Shown: positions 52,306-64,000 of the stretch, in pieces
How positions within the stretch are numbered: the first letter of the stretch is position 1
Layout of the letters: every line of letters starts with the position of its first letter
Assembly (NCBI GenBank): GCA_009760855.2
Contig: WPIO01000034.1
Coordinates: forward strand, 2,240,001 to 2,304,000
Direction of reading: 5' to 3'
Source of the DNA: Cristatella mucedo
Taxonomy: Eukaryota > Bryozoa > Phylactolaemata > Cristatellidae
DNA length: 64,000 bases
Notes under the pieces: model-generated
Seen by the model: the letters and a program-made list of their open reading frames with translations, nothing else
What the model was told of the DNA's origin: nothing
The model's database searches: none
Made by a program: the position numbers and the translations under genes

Positions 52306-55300
52306 ATGCCTGGGGCTGACTCGAGAAAAGATTTTCTCGTAACGACAATCGCGAATCACTTCGGACTATCGACGTCAGAGGAATCTGTCAGCTCACTATT
52401 CAACCACGAAGCCCTCAACTCGTTCCTTGACGATGGAAACGTCGCCGTTTTGGTAGCTAAGGCAGGCGATGGAGGTCGAAGAGCGATATTGCTTAGCTCT
52501 AAGGTACACTTTAATGACCTGCAGGTCTACAAATTTCGTGCGTGCAATATTCCTTGCGGTCAAAGTTTCCTCAAGTGATATGCTGCTGTTGCTGCTGTTT
52601 GTGTCCCTTAAACTTAACTCTTCATCATGCCAATTCCGGCGATACTACATACCCCTTAAATACCAGATTGGTTTGTGGTCCGGTTTGGGATAGATCCTCA
52701 GTGGAAAATTGTTCATTACCTTACAAGGGAACACAAAATGTCAGAAGCTGTCAAATTTTGGTCGATATTGGTAAGCTTATGTGAATCTCTTGCCTCTGGT
52801 TTTCTGAGGTCGGGATTCAAGTCTTGACTATGACATGCCATATCTATTTATTATGTGTAGCTCGTAATAAAACTTCTGGCTGACGGTCCAGCTAGGTAGT
52901 TGGCTATTTTGTAATCTTACAAAACTAAGGTGCATAGTAGTAAACAGCATGGTTTTGCAAGGTGACTTGTAATGCAGGAATTTCTACTCCATCAGTATTT
53001 AGCATCGCATACTAGCTTTACAGATATAAAGTTAACATCAAGTCGTTCATGCACGAACATGTTAGCTGCCTCAGGCACCTTCCACCTTTGAAGCACATTA
53101 ATGCATTCTTAAGGTGGGGTTTGGGTCCATTGGCAAACGAGTAGCACGCATCATTGTAAATCCCAAGACGGAAATAATTGTGACAATGCAGACGTGTTAT
53201 GCGCTCTCACACAGGTATGCTCACATGCACCGCCACTTCGAAGCTTGCACTCAGTCGTATGTGTATGCGTTCATTCATTTACCGACATGCACTATCGCTA
53301 TGCCGAGGGACTGTGATAGCAAAGGAAATAGCACCGGTCAGCTGGAGCTGCACACAATGGGAGCCGTTCTACAGCAACGGGGGGGGGGGGGGAGGGTGCT
53401 ACAATTAGCAACCAGCCATTACCAAGCACTCTTTCCTCGAAACCAGCCATTACCGAGCAGCTGACTGGCAACTGCATTACTGAGAGACAGCTTACCGAGT
53501 GAGCACTTGCCGGAGCATAAAATCCTCCGACGCTCTTGCTGCTCTAATCTCTTTTGGGCCTGCCTTGCAGTGCTTGCTCTGTCTGAGGGATAAGCTCGGC
53601 GGCACTGGACTAGCAATGGAAAAGTGCAAGTACCCGAAAGCACGACGACCCAAGTGCGTAGTAGCAACCTTGACCCCGAATGCCCGAAAGTAGGCTTCCG
53701 ATTGGGGGATTAGCAAGTGTTTCCACCTCTCTAATCCTTGGCCACCTTATCCCATCTGAAATGAGCTAGAGTGTAGCTAGCAAGGAGTGGCAGGTGATAG
53801 CAGGTAAAGTGCCGCAGTAGCAAAAGGGCCGTCTGAGGGCGCTAGGTGCTTGCTTGTTACTTCATCGGTTTGCTTGCATTAACTGTAGGAATCTTTCCCT
53901 CTGCCCTCTGCTTTTTGCAGGCTCCTATAACTCTGCTGGTCGTAGGAGCTCTTTTGCATAAGTATGAGCAGAACAAATCTCTTTTCCCCAATAATATAAT
54001 GCCCTATGTTTTATGGCATCTGCTTTGTTCCCCCAGCGCTAATGTTCTGCATTCGTGGAAATGCTTGGATGTCAGTGGCTGTTGAATAGTTTTCTTCACG
54101 GCTGTCAACCTTATAGTTTCCGTTAGCTTGTATCTCTAATAATAATTATTATTATAATAATAATAATAATTATAATAACACACTTGATATAGCACCCTCA
54201 GAGAACCCAATCTCTTTCTAGGCACTTTGCATTTGCTACAAAGGAAGCACGATCGAATGGTTAGTGGAAGCATGCTCAATAAGCAACATGAATAGCATGG
54301 TTAGGAGTGACATGCACAGGGTCAGCATGCAAGTATGATTAGTGGCAGCATGCAGTGTCAGCATGCACAAGCACATAAAGGACGAATCGAAGGGACCCAC
54401 TAAATGCTGCTGATCAATAGATGAGTTTTAGCTCGGAAATGCAAACCGGTGACCTTGGAATAGGGGGTTGCATTTTGATGCCCCTCATTTCTATTGGGCA
54501 CCGAGTGCTAGCCATAAGATCAATAAGAAAAGACTTCCGATGGTGATAGCAAATCCCTGTGTTGTGCTACCGACTTTTCTGTGATGTCGTCGTTTCTGAC
54601 ACTTTGCCATTACACATTGGCTAGGTTATCACGGCCCTAGAGAGTATTAGGGATTCCTGAATTACAGCCTATCGGAATTGACTATTTCATAAACTATATA
54701 TTCAAAATGTTTAACCGGATGTTTGAAGTCGTAGTTAGCTGTATTTTGTGCTTCTAATCAGTGTTCTTTGGGCTTCGAACTGTTTCATACCCTCTACGCA
54801 ATACCTTGTGCTGTACACATTGTGCAGCCTGTGCAGCCTGTCGAAAAGGCTGCTCTGCGCTTTGGCATTGCGTACGTACATATTACCCACTGCACAGACG
54901 CATAGATTACATATCAACTTACGGTTACAAGCCTCTAGCAGCAACCATAGCAGCTTGCTACTGGAACTCAGTACCCAATTGACTTCACGACATCACCTGA
55001 CTCGTCAAAATTATTTTTAAAGGAGTTCAAAACGTACCTGTTACTCAAGTCATTTCTTTGGTCCTTTCTATAGCTAGCTGACACCATGTATGTTACCGCT
55101 CGTCATAATATAGCTGTTGACACAATGATGCTTTAACCGACGGTATAGTCATGCGTTTTACCTAGATTTATCGTGCGTAACGAGGGATTGTTTTCTCAGT
55201 TTCAAGGACACGGACTTGTTATATTGAGCGAGGGCACGACCCTTTAGTGCTTCCCTACCCCCCTCCGGCATACCTGCATGTGTCGAGGCAGCAGCTGTTA

Positions 55301-58300
55301 CTCGCTAGCCGTGCTTTGAGGCACCAGCTTCATAGGTATTTGCCGTGCATTTGCAAGAACTATTAAAGTCACTAGTGCTGTCTTTGTGGCAAAAAGCTTA
55401 AGGCAAGCAGCTACATTCTAGCACATTCGTTTCACTTCCCGATTCGGGCATTGTGGAAATGAATTATTTCAAGCAGCTTTTTAATGCCGGTGAGAAAATC
55501 TGCCACCCTGTGCACTAGGTATATACTTTTCGAAAGTTGTGTACATGGTCAAGGTCATGCTCGTATGCTGCTGAGCAGTTCCAACTGTTCTTGAAAGTTA
55601 CAGGTCCTGTACTGTGGCCCAGCCATATTTAGAGTACACTCGAGGTCATATATTAATCAGGCATGAGTCCAGGCATTTGACAGGTCATTGCAGAGCCGAG
55701 CATTAACTTGACAACAGGCTATTTAGCTGTCTGCCACGATGACATGGAAAACTTGCTCACCTATCGTCTTGGGGTGGAGTATTTGCCTTGAGGATGGGAC
55801 TCGTGAGTCGGTGGAAATAGTTGGCAGCCTGAACAGAATAATAATAGTTATAATAATTATAATAACACACTTGGTAAAGCGCCCTCAGAGAACTCAATCT
55901 CTTTCTGGATACTTTACATTTGCTGCAAAGGAAACACGATCGAACATGCTCTCAGAAGCATAGCTCTGCCTTTATTTTCAAGCGACAACAAATATTAGAA
56001 GCGTAGCACTTTTCATTTGTCTGGCAAGTTTGCTGAGCAGGGCCATGTGTGATCGAAAACGTTGCTATGGGGCACGTCCTGCATTTACTGTGACCAGAGG
56101 TCATGGTCATATTTGTCTTAAGTCCATGTGTATTATTTGTTGCACCTGTCTATAGCTTGGGATATACAATTGTGTGCAGCCCCTGTGGCCGCAGACTCGA
56201 TAGACGGGCAAGCGTTTTTGGATTGACTCGCCTTATGTAGTAGCCACTTAGTGGCTTTGCCTTAGTCGAGTTGTAGGCCCTGCTGCATTACTTCTCTATT
56301 ACTATTTTCTGGCAGGCTGACCGAGAATGTGATTCATTACCTGCTGGTCGAAACTACCTGCTGGTCGAAAGCTGCCGCTCAGTTGTTGCTTACACTTGAT
56401 CGATCGTGCTTTCTGGACATTGATGAGAATTTAATTTCCCTTTTCCCACTGCATGTATGTGCATACGTGCATGTGTGTGTGTGTGTGCATGTTTGTTTGT
56501 GTGTGTGTGTGTGTGTGCGTGTGCGCGTGTGTGCGTGCGTGAGTTCGTGTGTATGCATGCGTGTGTGCATGTACGTGCGTGGGTGGGTGCGTGCGTGCCA
56601 AGCTTTCTAGTTGCTGCTTCGTGTAGCTGACCTGCAACGGTTACAAGGTACAGATAATTACAGCGCCACCATTGCTATTCATGAGCTGCACGATTCCGGT
56701 GTCAGGCTGCTCTGATGCTTTGCTCTTACCGATGATATATTATGCCAAGCTAAATGTAGTCTCGATATAGTCTGCACTTTCGAAGTATATAATTTTGATG
56801 CACCACCAGAACACTATAAATTAAGATTGATTTATGCACCAAGCTTACCCCTCTCAAAAAGTGCATCTCACCGAGCATCCCGTGCATGTATCAAGTATAT
56901 ATATATAAGTATGGGTCCACTGTAGCGTTTGTCTGTTCGAGGTCTTACAAAGACACGACTTTAAGGCAACTGTTTCGTTGTCGAGGTAGGTGGTGGTTTG
57001 CTACTGCCACCGTAACCCATAGCACTCAGATAACTAGCCATCTGGTATCTTGACAGCAGTGCAGCCATTGGTGAGTAAGTAACCAAGCATGTCGCCAAGT
57101 TTCCCCCTCTCTAAAAATGCATCGCCTTGGGCATTTCGTTGGTAATTATCAAAGGATTGCTACTATGCAGAAGCAAGCTAGACATGGTTCGAAGTGTTTT
57201 AAGAAGTCAACGGAGCAGTAAAAAGAAAGAAGGAATCTCTCCCAACAGACCTTTCAGATGAACAGGAACTTTTCAGATGTACAGTGACTTCCAGCTTTAT
57301 TTCAAACCTCTTCCCTGATAGTAGCTTGCTTGGTGTGCCAAATGTGTGTACTCAGGTCATCTTCCTTATCATGACTTAATGGACACCTTTTAAAACACGT
57401 ATGTCACCTGGTTTTGGCATCAACAGTGTTTGCTAAGACTTCTAAAGCAGCCGCATCTGGTTCTTCAGTAATTTGTCATCAGGAAATGCACTTGTGTGGC
57501 CACGCTCAAATTGCACTACCAATTTCTTGCGTACTCTCGAACCATGTCTGGTCCTTGTCTGCACGTGCAAAAACCGAATGTCGAGATACATGTTTTGAGA
57601 GGGCAACAATGGGCACTTCCAATGAACCTGAACCCCTAGGCATATTCTGATAGTGGTATCAAGCTATCCCTGGAAAATTGCAACTGCTTCCTAACTTGCT
57701 TGAAAACCTGTCGCAAGCTCATTTCACGAGTCCTTTAAAACCAGTAGGTTAATCAAGGCTGAAGCTAGCATAATTTGTATAAAAATATTGCTTCCACATA
57801 GGCATTTAAAAAGAACTTAGAAACACCTATGTAGGACAGCATTTAGTGGGTCCCTGTGCTTCGTCCTTCATGTGCTCATGTGTGCTGACACTGTGCATGC
57901 TGCCACTAACCACAGTTGTACATTTAAAAAGAACTTAAAAACACACTTATTTAGGACAGCATTTAGTGGGCCCCTGTGATTCGTCCTTGATGTGCTTATG
58001 TGTGCTGACACTGTGCATACTGCCACTAACCACATTTGCGTGCTGACCCTGTGCATGTCACCCCTAACTACATTGTTCATGTTGTTTATCAAGCATGATA
58101 TTACTCACGATTCAATCGCATTTTCCTTTGCAGCAAATGTAAAGCGCCTAGGAAGAGATTGAGTTCACTGAGGGTGCTTTATCAAGTGCATTATTATTAT
58201 TATTATTATTATTACTGACTTAATGCTTCCTGTGGGGTGTTCCGGCCTCGATTTTGTAAACTTGGCCGCATTTGAAGTTGTCTGTCCATGTCCGGGCTGC

Positions 58301-61300
58301 ATGCATTGGCGGTCCAGCACCTGTACACACATGCAGGTGCATGCATATGCATGTATTTATCGATGCATGCAATGCACACCTGCATCTTTCTCTAAGCTCA
58401 ACGGCAACATCGATGCTCTTGTCGCGTCGCTCTAGGTTGATGCTGGCGATGGCAACGACCAGGTGATAGTCTTCTTCAAGGTGAAGCCCGCCGTCATAAC
58501 GCCCGACAATCTTCACCGCGATGTCTTCGTCTCGACGATGCTCGACTCGCCAGTCAGCGCCCTGTATCACTCGGTGCAGAAGGTGTTCGCGCCGCTGCTG
58601 CTGAAGAACGACAAATGGAGCGTCGATCCCAAGCTGCAGTCGCTCCTCGGCGAGCTGGAAGCCGGCCTCGGCACGGTGCTCAGAAGGCAGGCCGACAAGG
58701 CTGCAGGCAGCGGCCGGGCGACCGCCTCGGGCGCTAAGGAAGGCGAGCTCAGCTTTGCCGGTACGATCAGAGCAGCGTGGGCTGGAGCCTCTCGGTCGGT
58801 GCGCCTGGCGCCCCCTCCCCGTCGGAGCGCGCCGGGTCGGTGCGCCTGGCGCCTTTGCTCTCGCTGCCTCGCCCTCGATGTCAGCTTCGTCGCCTGCCTG
58901 CCGTTTTGCTAGGAATCCTCACACCGCAAGACGAGTTCCAGTACTGGGCCGAGGTCTCACTCTCCGGAGGCAAGCTGGACATCAAGGAGCGAGCGCAGCA
59001 CTTCGATGAGCTCTTACAGCCGATGGCGCGCGACTTCAGCACGCTGGACAGCTCGCCGGAGATTGCCGACGTGCAGGACCTGGTGGACATCTGTCAGGAC
59101 ACGCTCGACGACCTGTGGAAGCAGACCGATGTCAGTCCTCCGTACCCTGAAAACCGGATGAGGCATCTGCTAGAAGTGATCGGTGGGTACCGCCGGGTCG
59201 TGCACGACCCGGCGTTACTGTGGCGTTTCTCTCGGTCCTTTTCCGTTTGGTCGCTTGCCGTTCGTCAATGTTTCGGCTGCAAATCGCTCTGCTGCCTGAC
59301 GGCGCGAAGTGACGTACGTCGGCGTGCGTTTGCGACCGTTGGCCTGCGTGACAATATAGCTTGCAGCTGCCGTCAGCCGCTCCCTGCTACACATTACCCT
59401 GGTGCAGTGGCATGTTCCTTGGCGACGGAAAGTGTTTGCAGTGCGATCGTGCAGGATGCGCATTTTCCATTTGCCCCTTTCTTACTCTCTTCTGTACGAA
59501 ACCTGTTTTTATCGCTGTGTGCCTGAGATATGTCTGGCATCGATGCTCGGCTTTGACACTGAGGATTGGTGTACAGGTTTTAAGGCTTCAGCACACAAGG
59601 CCTTCTTTTCGAGCCTAATTTGGTCACTGCTGTCGCTGGGCAGTACACTTTAGGTTTTGGCGGACCCTGTATGTCGCTTCAGCCTAGACATCTGACTGCT
59701 TCGGAACACGCCCACGAGGGTGCACAGGATTAGATCTGTCGTTGCCGGATATACCTCGCGATGTAGTTAGGATCGAGACTTTTTTCTTTGCACAGTTACT
59801 AGTGTGTTATGACCACGGTGTAGTAGCCACAGATATATCTTTCGCACGAAGCAAAGCGCACCGTACGTAGTGCTAGAGCTCACAGACGCCTGACTGAATA
59901 CTGCACTTCAGACCCAGGTCGCGAGCCCGAGACCGGCAGCAGGCAATCCTACATTGCCCACTGCAAGCGGAAGCGACAGCCGCTAAGGCTCTTTTGCAGT
60001 TATAGGAACGAGGTTGATGAATCGACTTGTCTTATTACTTTTTTAACTTAAGTGGTTGCTCTAGCGCCTTGAAGCGCTGCGAGCAAATCTCAAGTGGAGG
60101 AGAAGGGAGAAGGGTTACTCCAATGCAGGCGCGCCCACGAGCGTGGTGCACGACGGCAGTCATACTTGCCCACATCGCAGCAGCAAGTCCTGTGCTCTCC
60201 GACTCCATGCGGCTCAGGGCCAGAGGCCAGAGGGCAACCAGAGGTCAGTCCAGGGCAGATGCACAAAGGAGACTCGTCGAGTATTGACACGGTGATGCCG
60301 TGGCTATCGTCGATGATGATGATGATGATAAGGCTGCCCACGAAGTTTGTAATCCTCATAATTCAGGAACAGCTATCATCGCTAGATGCAATGATCGCGC
60401 TCATATTGGCGCCGGCCTGGCAATTCGACAGGCCTATCCCGCTAGCTCGTTTGTGCTCGCACTTGCCTAAAGCCATCTAGGCGGACCAACGCTTCATCAC
60501 AGGACTGGTCGCAGCCCTTTCGGGCTAGTCTCGTGCTAGGCTCTTATGTTGGCCAGGTCGACTTTCGTCGGCCTGCTCGCAGTGATTTGCTGGGTTATTC
60601 CTATAATTCCAACGTATCCTTGCATATTAGGAAGTTGACTCAAGCCCGCCCCATCACCACCACCACCGGCAAATGAATACACAAGAGAAAGCTCACCGTT
60701 AGTGAGCTCAGAGAGAGCTCAAACCAGTTTGAAAAGCTCGAGTCGACGCTATCCCAATCAAAGAAGACAACTAGTAATCGAGATCCAATTCCCACTATCC
60801 TGCTTAACCGATGCATGGATCTGCTGCCGCCATGCATATCTAATACCATAAATATGTCATTAGGCTCAGGTCATGTCCCAGCACTTTTCAAAATGGCTGT
60901 AGTCAGGCCACTATTCAAGAAATCAACAATAGACCAAGAGAACTCGGTGCATGCTGCCACTAACCACATTTGCATGCTGACCCTGTGCATGTCACCCCTA
61001 ACCATTTAATTCATTTGTTTGTTTTTCAAGCATGATTTTACTTACTATTCAATTGCACATCACTTTGCAGCAAATGTAAAGCACCTAGAAAGAGATTAAG
61101 TTCTCTGAGGGCGCTTTATCAAGTGCATTATTATTATTATTATTATTATTATTAGAACTGGAGCGAATTCCGCCCAGTTTCTTTTCTACCGTTTCTCTCA
61201 AAGACACAGGAACAAGTCGACGCTCTGATTCTCTGATTTAAATCAGAGAATCAGAGCATCGACTCGAGGTTGACGCCAGATTCTCTGATTAGTGGTCATG

Positions 61301-63669
61301 ATTAGTGGTCTTGGTAGTGCCGCTGCCTCGGCTGCTACAGCTACTCTGGCAAAAAGTAGTGGCAGCTGAAAATGAAAAAAAAATAAAAAAAAACATCCGC
61401 TGACGTGCATCGCGCAACTTGCCTCCCGCAGGTGGTGCCCTCGGCCGACACATTCAGAAGCGGCTTAGCAAGGAGGACGTCATGCTCGGACCATTCTCGC
61501 GCGTCAAGGAGCAGCTGCGGCTGGCGTTGAGCGTCTGCGAGCGCTGGGCGGCGGCGTGCGATACGCTCACCAGGCAGTTCTGGAAACGCTATGAGCTGCA
61601 CCCATGGACCGGACCTCCGTTCGCTCCCGACGACCTGCAGCGGCTCGCTACTCGACTCGAAGAGGTTCGGGCACTGTCGTCGGCCGCCATTGCGCGAGTG
61701 CAGGCTGGCTCATTCCGCTCAGCCTCGAGGGGCACGCTCGCATGCAGGCAGAGCAAGCCGTGCTCGCCGTATGCGCACCGAATGTGGCACCAGCAGCGCT
61801 TTCAGCAGCGCTCTCGCGGCATGTGCAGCCCAGGCCTGCTTGCACGCCCAGGTTGCTGAAGTTTTGAATGCAGCTATCAGCTGTCTCAACTGCCTCGTGT
61901 ATGTGCGAGACAGAAGAGCGCTAGTGGCTGTCGCCGGCTCGTGTGTGTGCCTGCACGAGGGGGACGATGATTCATACCCACGACCTAGGTATTGGAGAGT
62001 GCGAGCACCCTATTTATTGCTGAGCCAAGACTAAGCCCTCTTACCGCTAGGTCTTTGCCCATGTGGTAAGAGTGACATCCGTCCTTCATTTTGCTATGCT
62101 GCCTCTGCTTTCAGTTACTAGTTGTCTGTTACAGCTGTCTCACTCGTTCTTTCTCAGCCGACAGTTTTCCTCAACCGAAGCCCGGGGTGCAAACCGCAAG
62201 TGCTCGACATGCCTCTACATTCAATCGATTTTGACCTTTCCTTCTGCACTCGCCGGAACTTCCACTGTAGGCCTGCCTGGCAGGTGCTGTGCCACAGCGA
62301 GGCAGTTTTTCCTTTTCCCCTCTTCCCGCCATGAGTGAGATAATAACAAATAATAATAATGCACTTGATGAAGCGCCCTCAGAGAACTCAATCTCTTTCT
62401 AGGCGCTTTACATTTACTGCAAAGGGAGATGCGGCCAGGCCTGTGTAAAAGTTCCTTGCGCTCCCACAAACCGTTACTCTCCAACGTTATTTTGGTGCTC
62501 CAACTGTGCCATCGCATGCCAAGGACAGGGCAGCTTTGGTGACGGCCACATCTTCTTGCCGGTCGGGCGTGTTGGCATTTTTGCATTTCGCGATCTTTTG
62601 AAATGCATTTCTGCTTTTGCCACTTTCTCACTTCCTCGTGTTGCATTTAGCTTGTTCGCAATGTGTAGATTGTTTCCACCGCCGCCTCGTAGGACGACAT
62701 CGCCCGGTAGCGATGACCTACTTGCTTGCTTGGTTTTGCAAAGCTCGCTCATCGGTGCGCTCAATTCCTTTGCTTCCCGGTTCACCCACACAGATTCTCA
62801 CCGTGCGTCTTGTGCACGAGCAGCTCATCAACCTGCTGCCTTCGTCTGAGCAGCAAGAGCTGCGCAGCGGCGGCAGCGGTGGCGATGCCCTGGCCCCTTT
62901 TGCTGGCCTCAATCCGCTGCAGTACAACCCGTACACGCAGCCTCTGTGGCGGGCCGCCATAGCTCAGCACGAGAAAGCGCTTGCACCAGCTGAGCAGAAA
63001 GTGGCAGGCCGATTACGCCGTCAGCTGGCTGCCGTCGGCTCCAACTCGCAGCAGGTTAGTTCCGATTGGCGTGCACTTCCGATCGGCACTTCCGCCAGCT
63101 GAGCTGTTTGCCTCGCATTCGGCCGTGCTTATCTTGCAAAGATGCAAGGCCACGATCGCAGCTTTGCTCCTTTCGACAGCTGCTTCGCGAGTTCCAGCGG
63201 TACCAGCAGCTCATAAAGCGACCGTCCATCTCGCGAGAGCTACTGACCGAGAGGTGAGGTGCCAGCTGCCTCGCTTGCATGCGTGAGTGGAGAGAATAGG
63301 GTGGTTGGTGTAGCAGCAGCAGCAGTAGCGATTGCAGCAACAAGAGCCTCAGCAGCTGTAGTAAAAGAAGCAGTAGCAGCTACGCCAATAGCTGCAGAAC
63401 CGGCAGCAGCATTTTCAGCAGCAGTAGGAGCACTTTTAGTATGCAATAGTCTGCGAATGGCAATCCCCAGGTCTGATGCTGATGTCTCATTGCTGCCATC
63501 GTGCTGCTTCAGGGAGACACTGCTCGGTCAGCTAACAGTGTTCGTCAAGCAACTGGAGACCGACTTTGATCAGCGCAGTGGCGGGGTTGGTGACAAGCAG
63601 CCACCCAAGGGCCAAAACCTGCCGGAAGTCGTCAATGGCATCGTGTGGGCTCGTCAGCTAGATGCCAAG
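52306..63669 (+). CDS. DYNC2H1: cytoplasmic dynein 2 heavy chain, N-terminal exons 1-7 (partial)
   Basis: DYNC2H1 is the motor for retrograde intraflagellar transport. Exons: 52306-52503, 58436-58760, 58913-59182, 61432-61664, 62794-63054, 63180-63253, 63513-63669, giving about 506 residues of the N-terminal tail; the motor domain lies beyond the right edge. Landmarks: RKDFLVTTIANHFGL and LNSFLDDGN in exon 1; QVIVFFKVKPAVITPDNLH, SPVSALYHSVQKVFAPLLLK and ELEAGLGTVLRR in exon 2; ILTPQDEFQYW and PENRMRHLLEVIGG in exon 3; LGRHIQKRL and WKRYELHPW in exon 4; GLNPLQYNPYTQPLWRAAIA in exon 5; LIKRPSISREL in exon 6; LPEVVNGIVWARQLDAK in exon 7. The start aligns with the human start and has A at -3. 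The phases (0, 1, 1, 0, 0, 2, 0) all agree and lengths match human almost residue for residue except a longer linker in exon 2. The exon 4 donor (GAG|GTTCGG) is weak. Intron 1 is 5.9 kb. Confidence 0.95.
52504..54129. other. DYNC2H1 intron 1, 5-prime part
   Basis: No known repeat family recognised except a 14-base G run near 53379. No additional exon is needed, because exon 1 and exon 2 join at exactly the human spacing. Confidence 0.5.
54130..54430 (-). mobile_element. non-LTR retrotransposon 3-prime end
   Basis: (AAT)n-type tail at 54139-54180, then gcaccctcagagaacccaat, tctctttctaggcactttgc and the UTR blocks identical in order to 32474-32750. DYNC2H1 intron 1. Confidence 0.85.
54760..55075 (+). 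mobile_element. RT C-terminal fragment of a related element
   Basis: Frames around 54900-55060 give AATIAACYWNSVPN followed by a helical segment resembling the APRLWNSLP-x-LR-x-FK end of CR1-like ORF2. Weak but collinear. Confidence 0.45.
55835..55960 (-). mobile_element. non-LTR retrotransposon 3-prime tip
   Basis: taataattataataacacac, gcgccctcagagaactcaat and tctctttctggatactttac; truncated after about 120 bases. DYNC2H1 intron 1. Confidence 0.85.
56465..56600. repeat. degenerate (TG)n microsatellite
   Basis: tg, tgca, tttg and cgtg units over about 135 bases. DYNC2H1 intron 1. Confidence 0.92.
56601..57779. other. DYNC2H1 intron 1, no feature seen
   Basis: No repeat or exon recognised; a plus-strand frame at 57414-57650 lacks motifs and splice sites. 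Confidence 0.4.
57780..58215 (+). mobile_element. non-LTR retrotransposon 3-prime end with internal duplication
   Basis: The UTR block starting catttaaaaagaactta occurs at 57803 and again at 57921 (period 118), followed by gcgcctaggaagagattgag and an (ATT)n tail ending 220 bases before DYNC2H1 exon 2. Confidence 0.88.
59905..60035 (+). mobile_element. tRNA-derived SINE, degraded
   Basis: caggtcgcgagcccgagacc (B-box region), body ttgcccactgcaagcggaag and tail gaacgaggttgatgaatcga. DYNC2H1 intron 3. Confidence 0.7.
60945..61153 (+). mobile_element. nested 5-prime truncated retrotransposon tail
   Basis: cggtgcatgctgccactaac through aaagcacctagaaagagatt to (ATT)n, bounded on both sides by agaact (60939-60944 and 61154-61159). 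Confidence 0.85.
61222..61257. repeat. 36-bp perfect palindrome
   Basis: Arm gctctgattctctgattt followed directly by its exact reverse complement, no spacer. It lies at the 3-prime edge of the RT fragment in DYNC2H1 intron 3. Confidence 0.97.
62338..62430 (-). mobile_element. non-LTR retrotransposon 3-prime tip
   Basis: taacaaataataataatgca, gcgccctcagagaactcaat and ctctttctaggcgctttaca. DYNC2H1 intron 4. Confidence 0.85.
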
Positions 63670-63809
63670 GTGGCTTTCTTACCACCACCATTGTCTCTTA
63701 CTCTCTCCTCCTTATCTGTGTTTCTCTCTATCTCTTGATTTGTTTGTGTGTCTGTCTGCATAGCTATCCCTCTAATCCTATCTGTATGTCTCTTTCGCTG
63801 TGTGACTTG

Positions 63810-63814
<5 letters not shown>

Positions 63815-63879
<65 letters not shown>

Positions 63880-63900
63880 CTGTCATGGACTGCCTCTGCT

Positions 63901-63940
<40 letters not shown>
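63815..63940. repeat. (TC)n microsatellites
   Basis: Two (TC)n cores, about 63815-63875 and 63906-63937, within a pyrimidine-rich stretch reaching the window end, in DYNC2H1 intron 7. Confidence 0.95.
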
Positions 63941-63943
<3 letters not shown>

Positions 63944-64000
63944 CCCTTGCTTTTCTTCCCTATATCTTTACTCCTTTTTCTATCTCTCGCTCTCAGTCTT

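Larger units (their letters stand above)
60690..61300 (+). mobile_element. non-LTR RT N-terminal fragment split by a nested copy
   Basis: The frame near 60815-60940 has INMSLGSGHVPALFKMAVVR then PLFKKSTIDQEN. RT coding resumes at 61160 with EFRPVSFLPFLSKTQEQVDA in one reading. Between them lies a nested 3-prime end with target-site duplications. DYNC2H1 intron 3. Confidence 0.8.

Overview
The window is nuclear DNA from an animal. It holds four spliced or single-exon protein genes with clear metazoan orthologues, GT-AG introns, tRNA-headed SINEs, CR1/L2-like non-LTR retrotransposon relics, Tc1 and hAT transposase fossils and many long (TC)n and (TG)n microsatellites. Most long open frames are microsatellites, retrotransposon debris or antisense shadows; the real coding exons are short and were found by protein similarity recalled from memory plus splice-site and phase bookkeeping. 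I cannot assign a phylum from sequence alone.

Layout: 1-13.3 kb is repeat-rich with two unidentified candidate minus-strand exons. 13391-14092 (+) is an intact, intronless PACRGL (PACRG-like) gene. 14.1-24.6 kb is mostly transposon fossils, including a hAT relic. 24615-34840 (+) is LAMTOR1 in five exons, beginning with a 36-nt exon that encodes the lipidated MGCC N terminus. 35874-50644 (-) is DCUN1D4/5 in seven exons, convergent with LAMTOR1. After a 1.66-kb divergent intergenic region, 52306 to beyond the right edge (+) is the N-terminal part of DYNC2H1, seven exons encoding about 506 residues.

Functions: LAMTOR1 anchors the Ragulator complex that recruits mTORC1 to lysosomes. DCUN1D4/5 promotes cullin neddylation. 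DYNC2H1 is the retrograde intraflagellar transport motor, and PACRGL belongs to a family of ciliary microtubule proteins. The genes do not form one pathway. The most interesting architectural point is that DCUN1D5 and DYNC2H1 are also divergent neighbours in human (11q22.3, from memory), so this may be an ancient head-to-head pair.

The introns and intergenic DNA are dominated by degraded non-LTR reverse transcriptase copies, their conserved 3-prime tails (ending in ATT/AAT repeats) and two tRNA-derived SINE families. Several nested insertions, fold-back palindromes and retrotransposon-seeded microsatellites are visible. No viral, bacterial or CRISPR-like system was seen.
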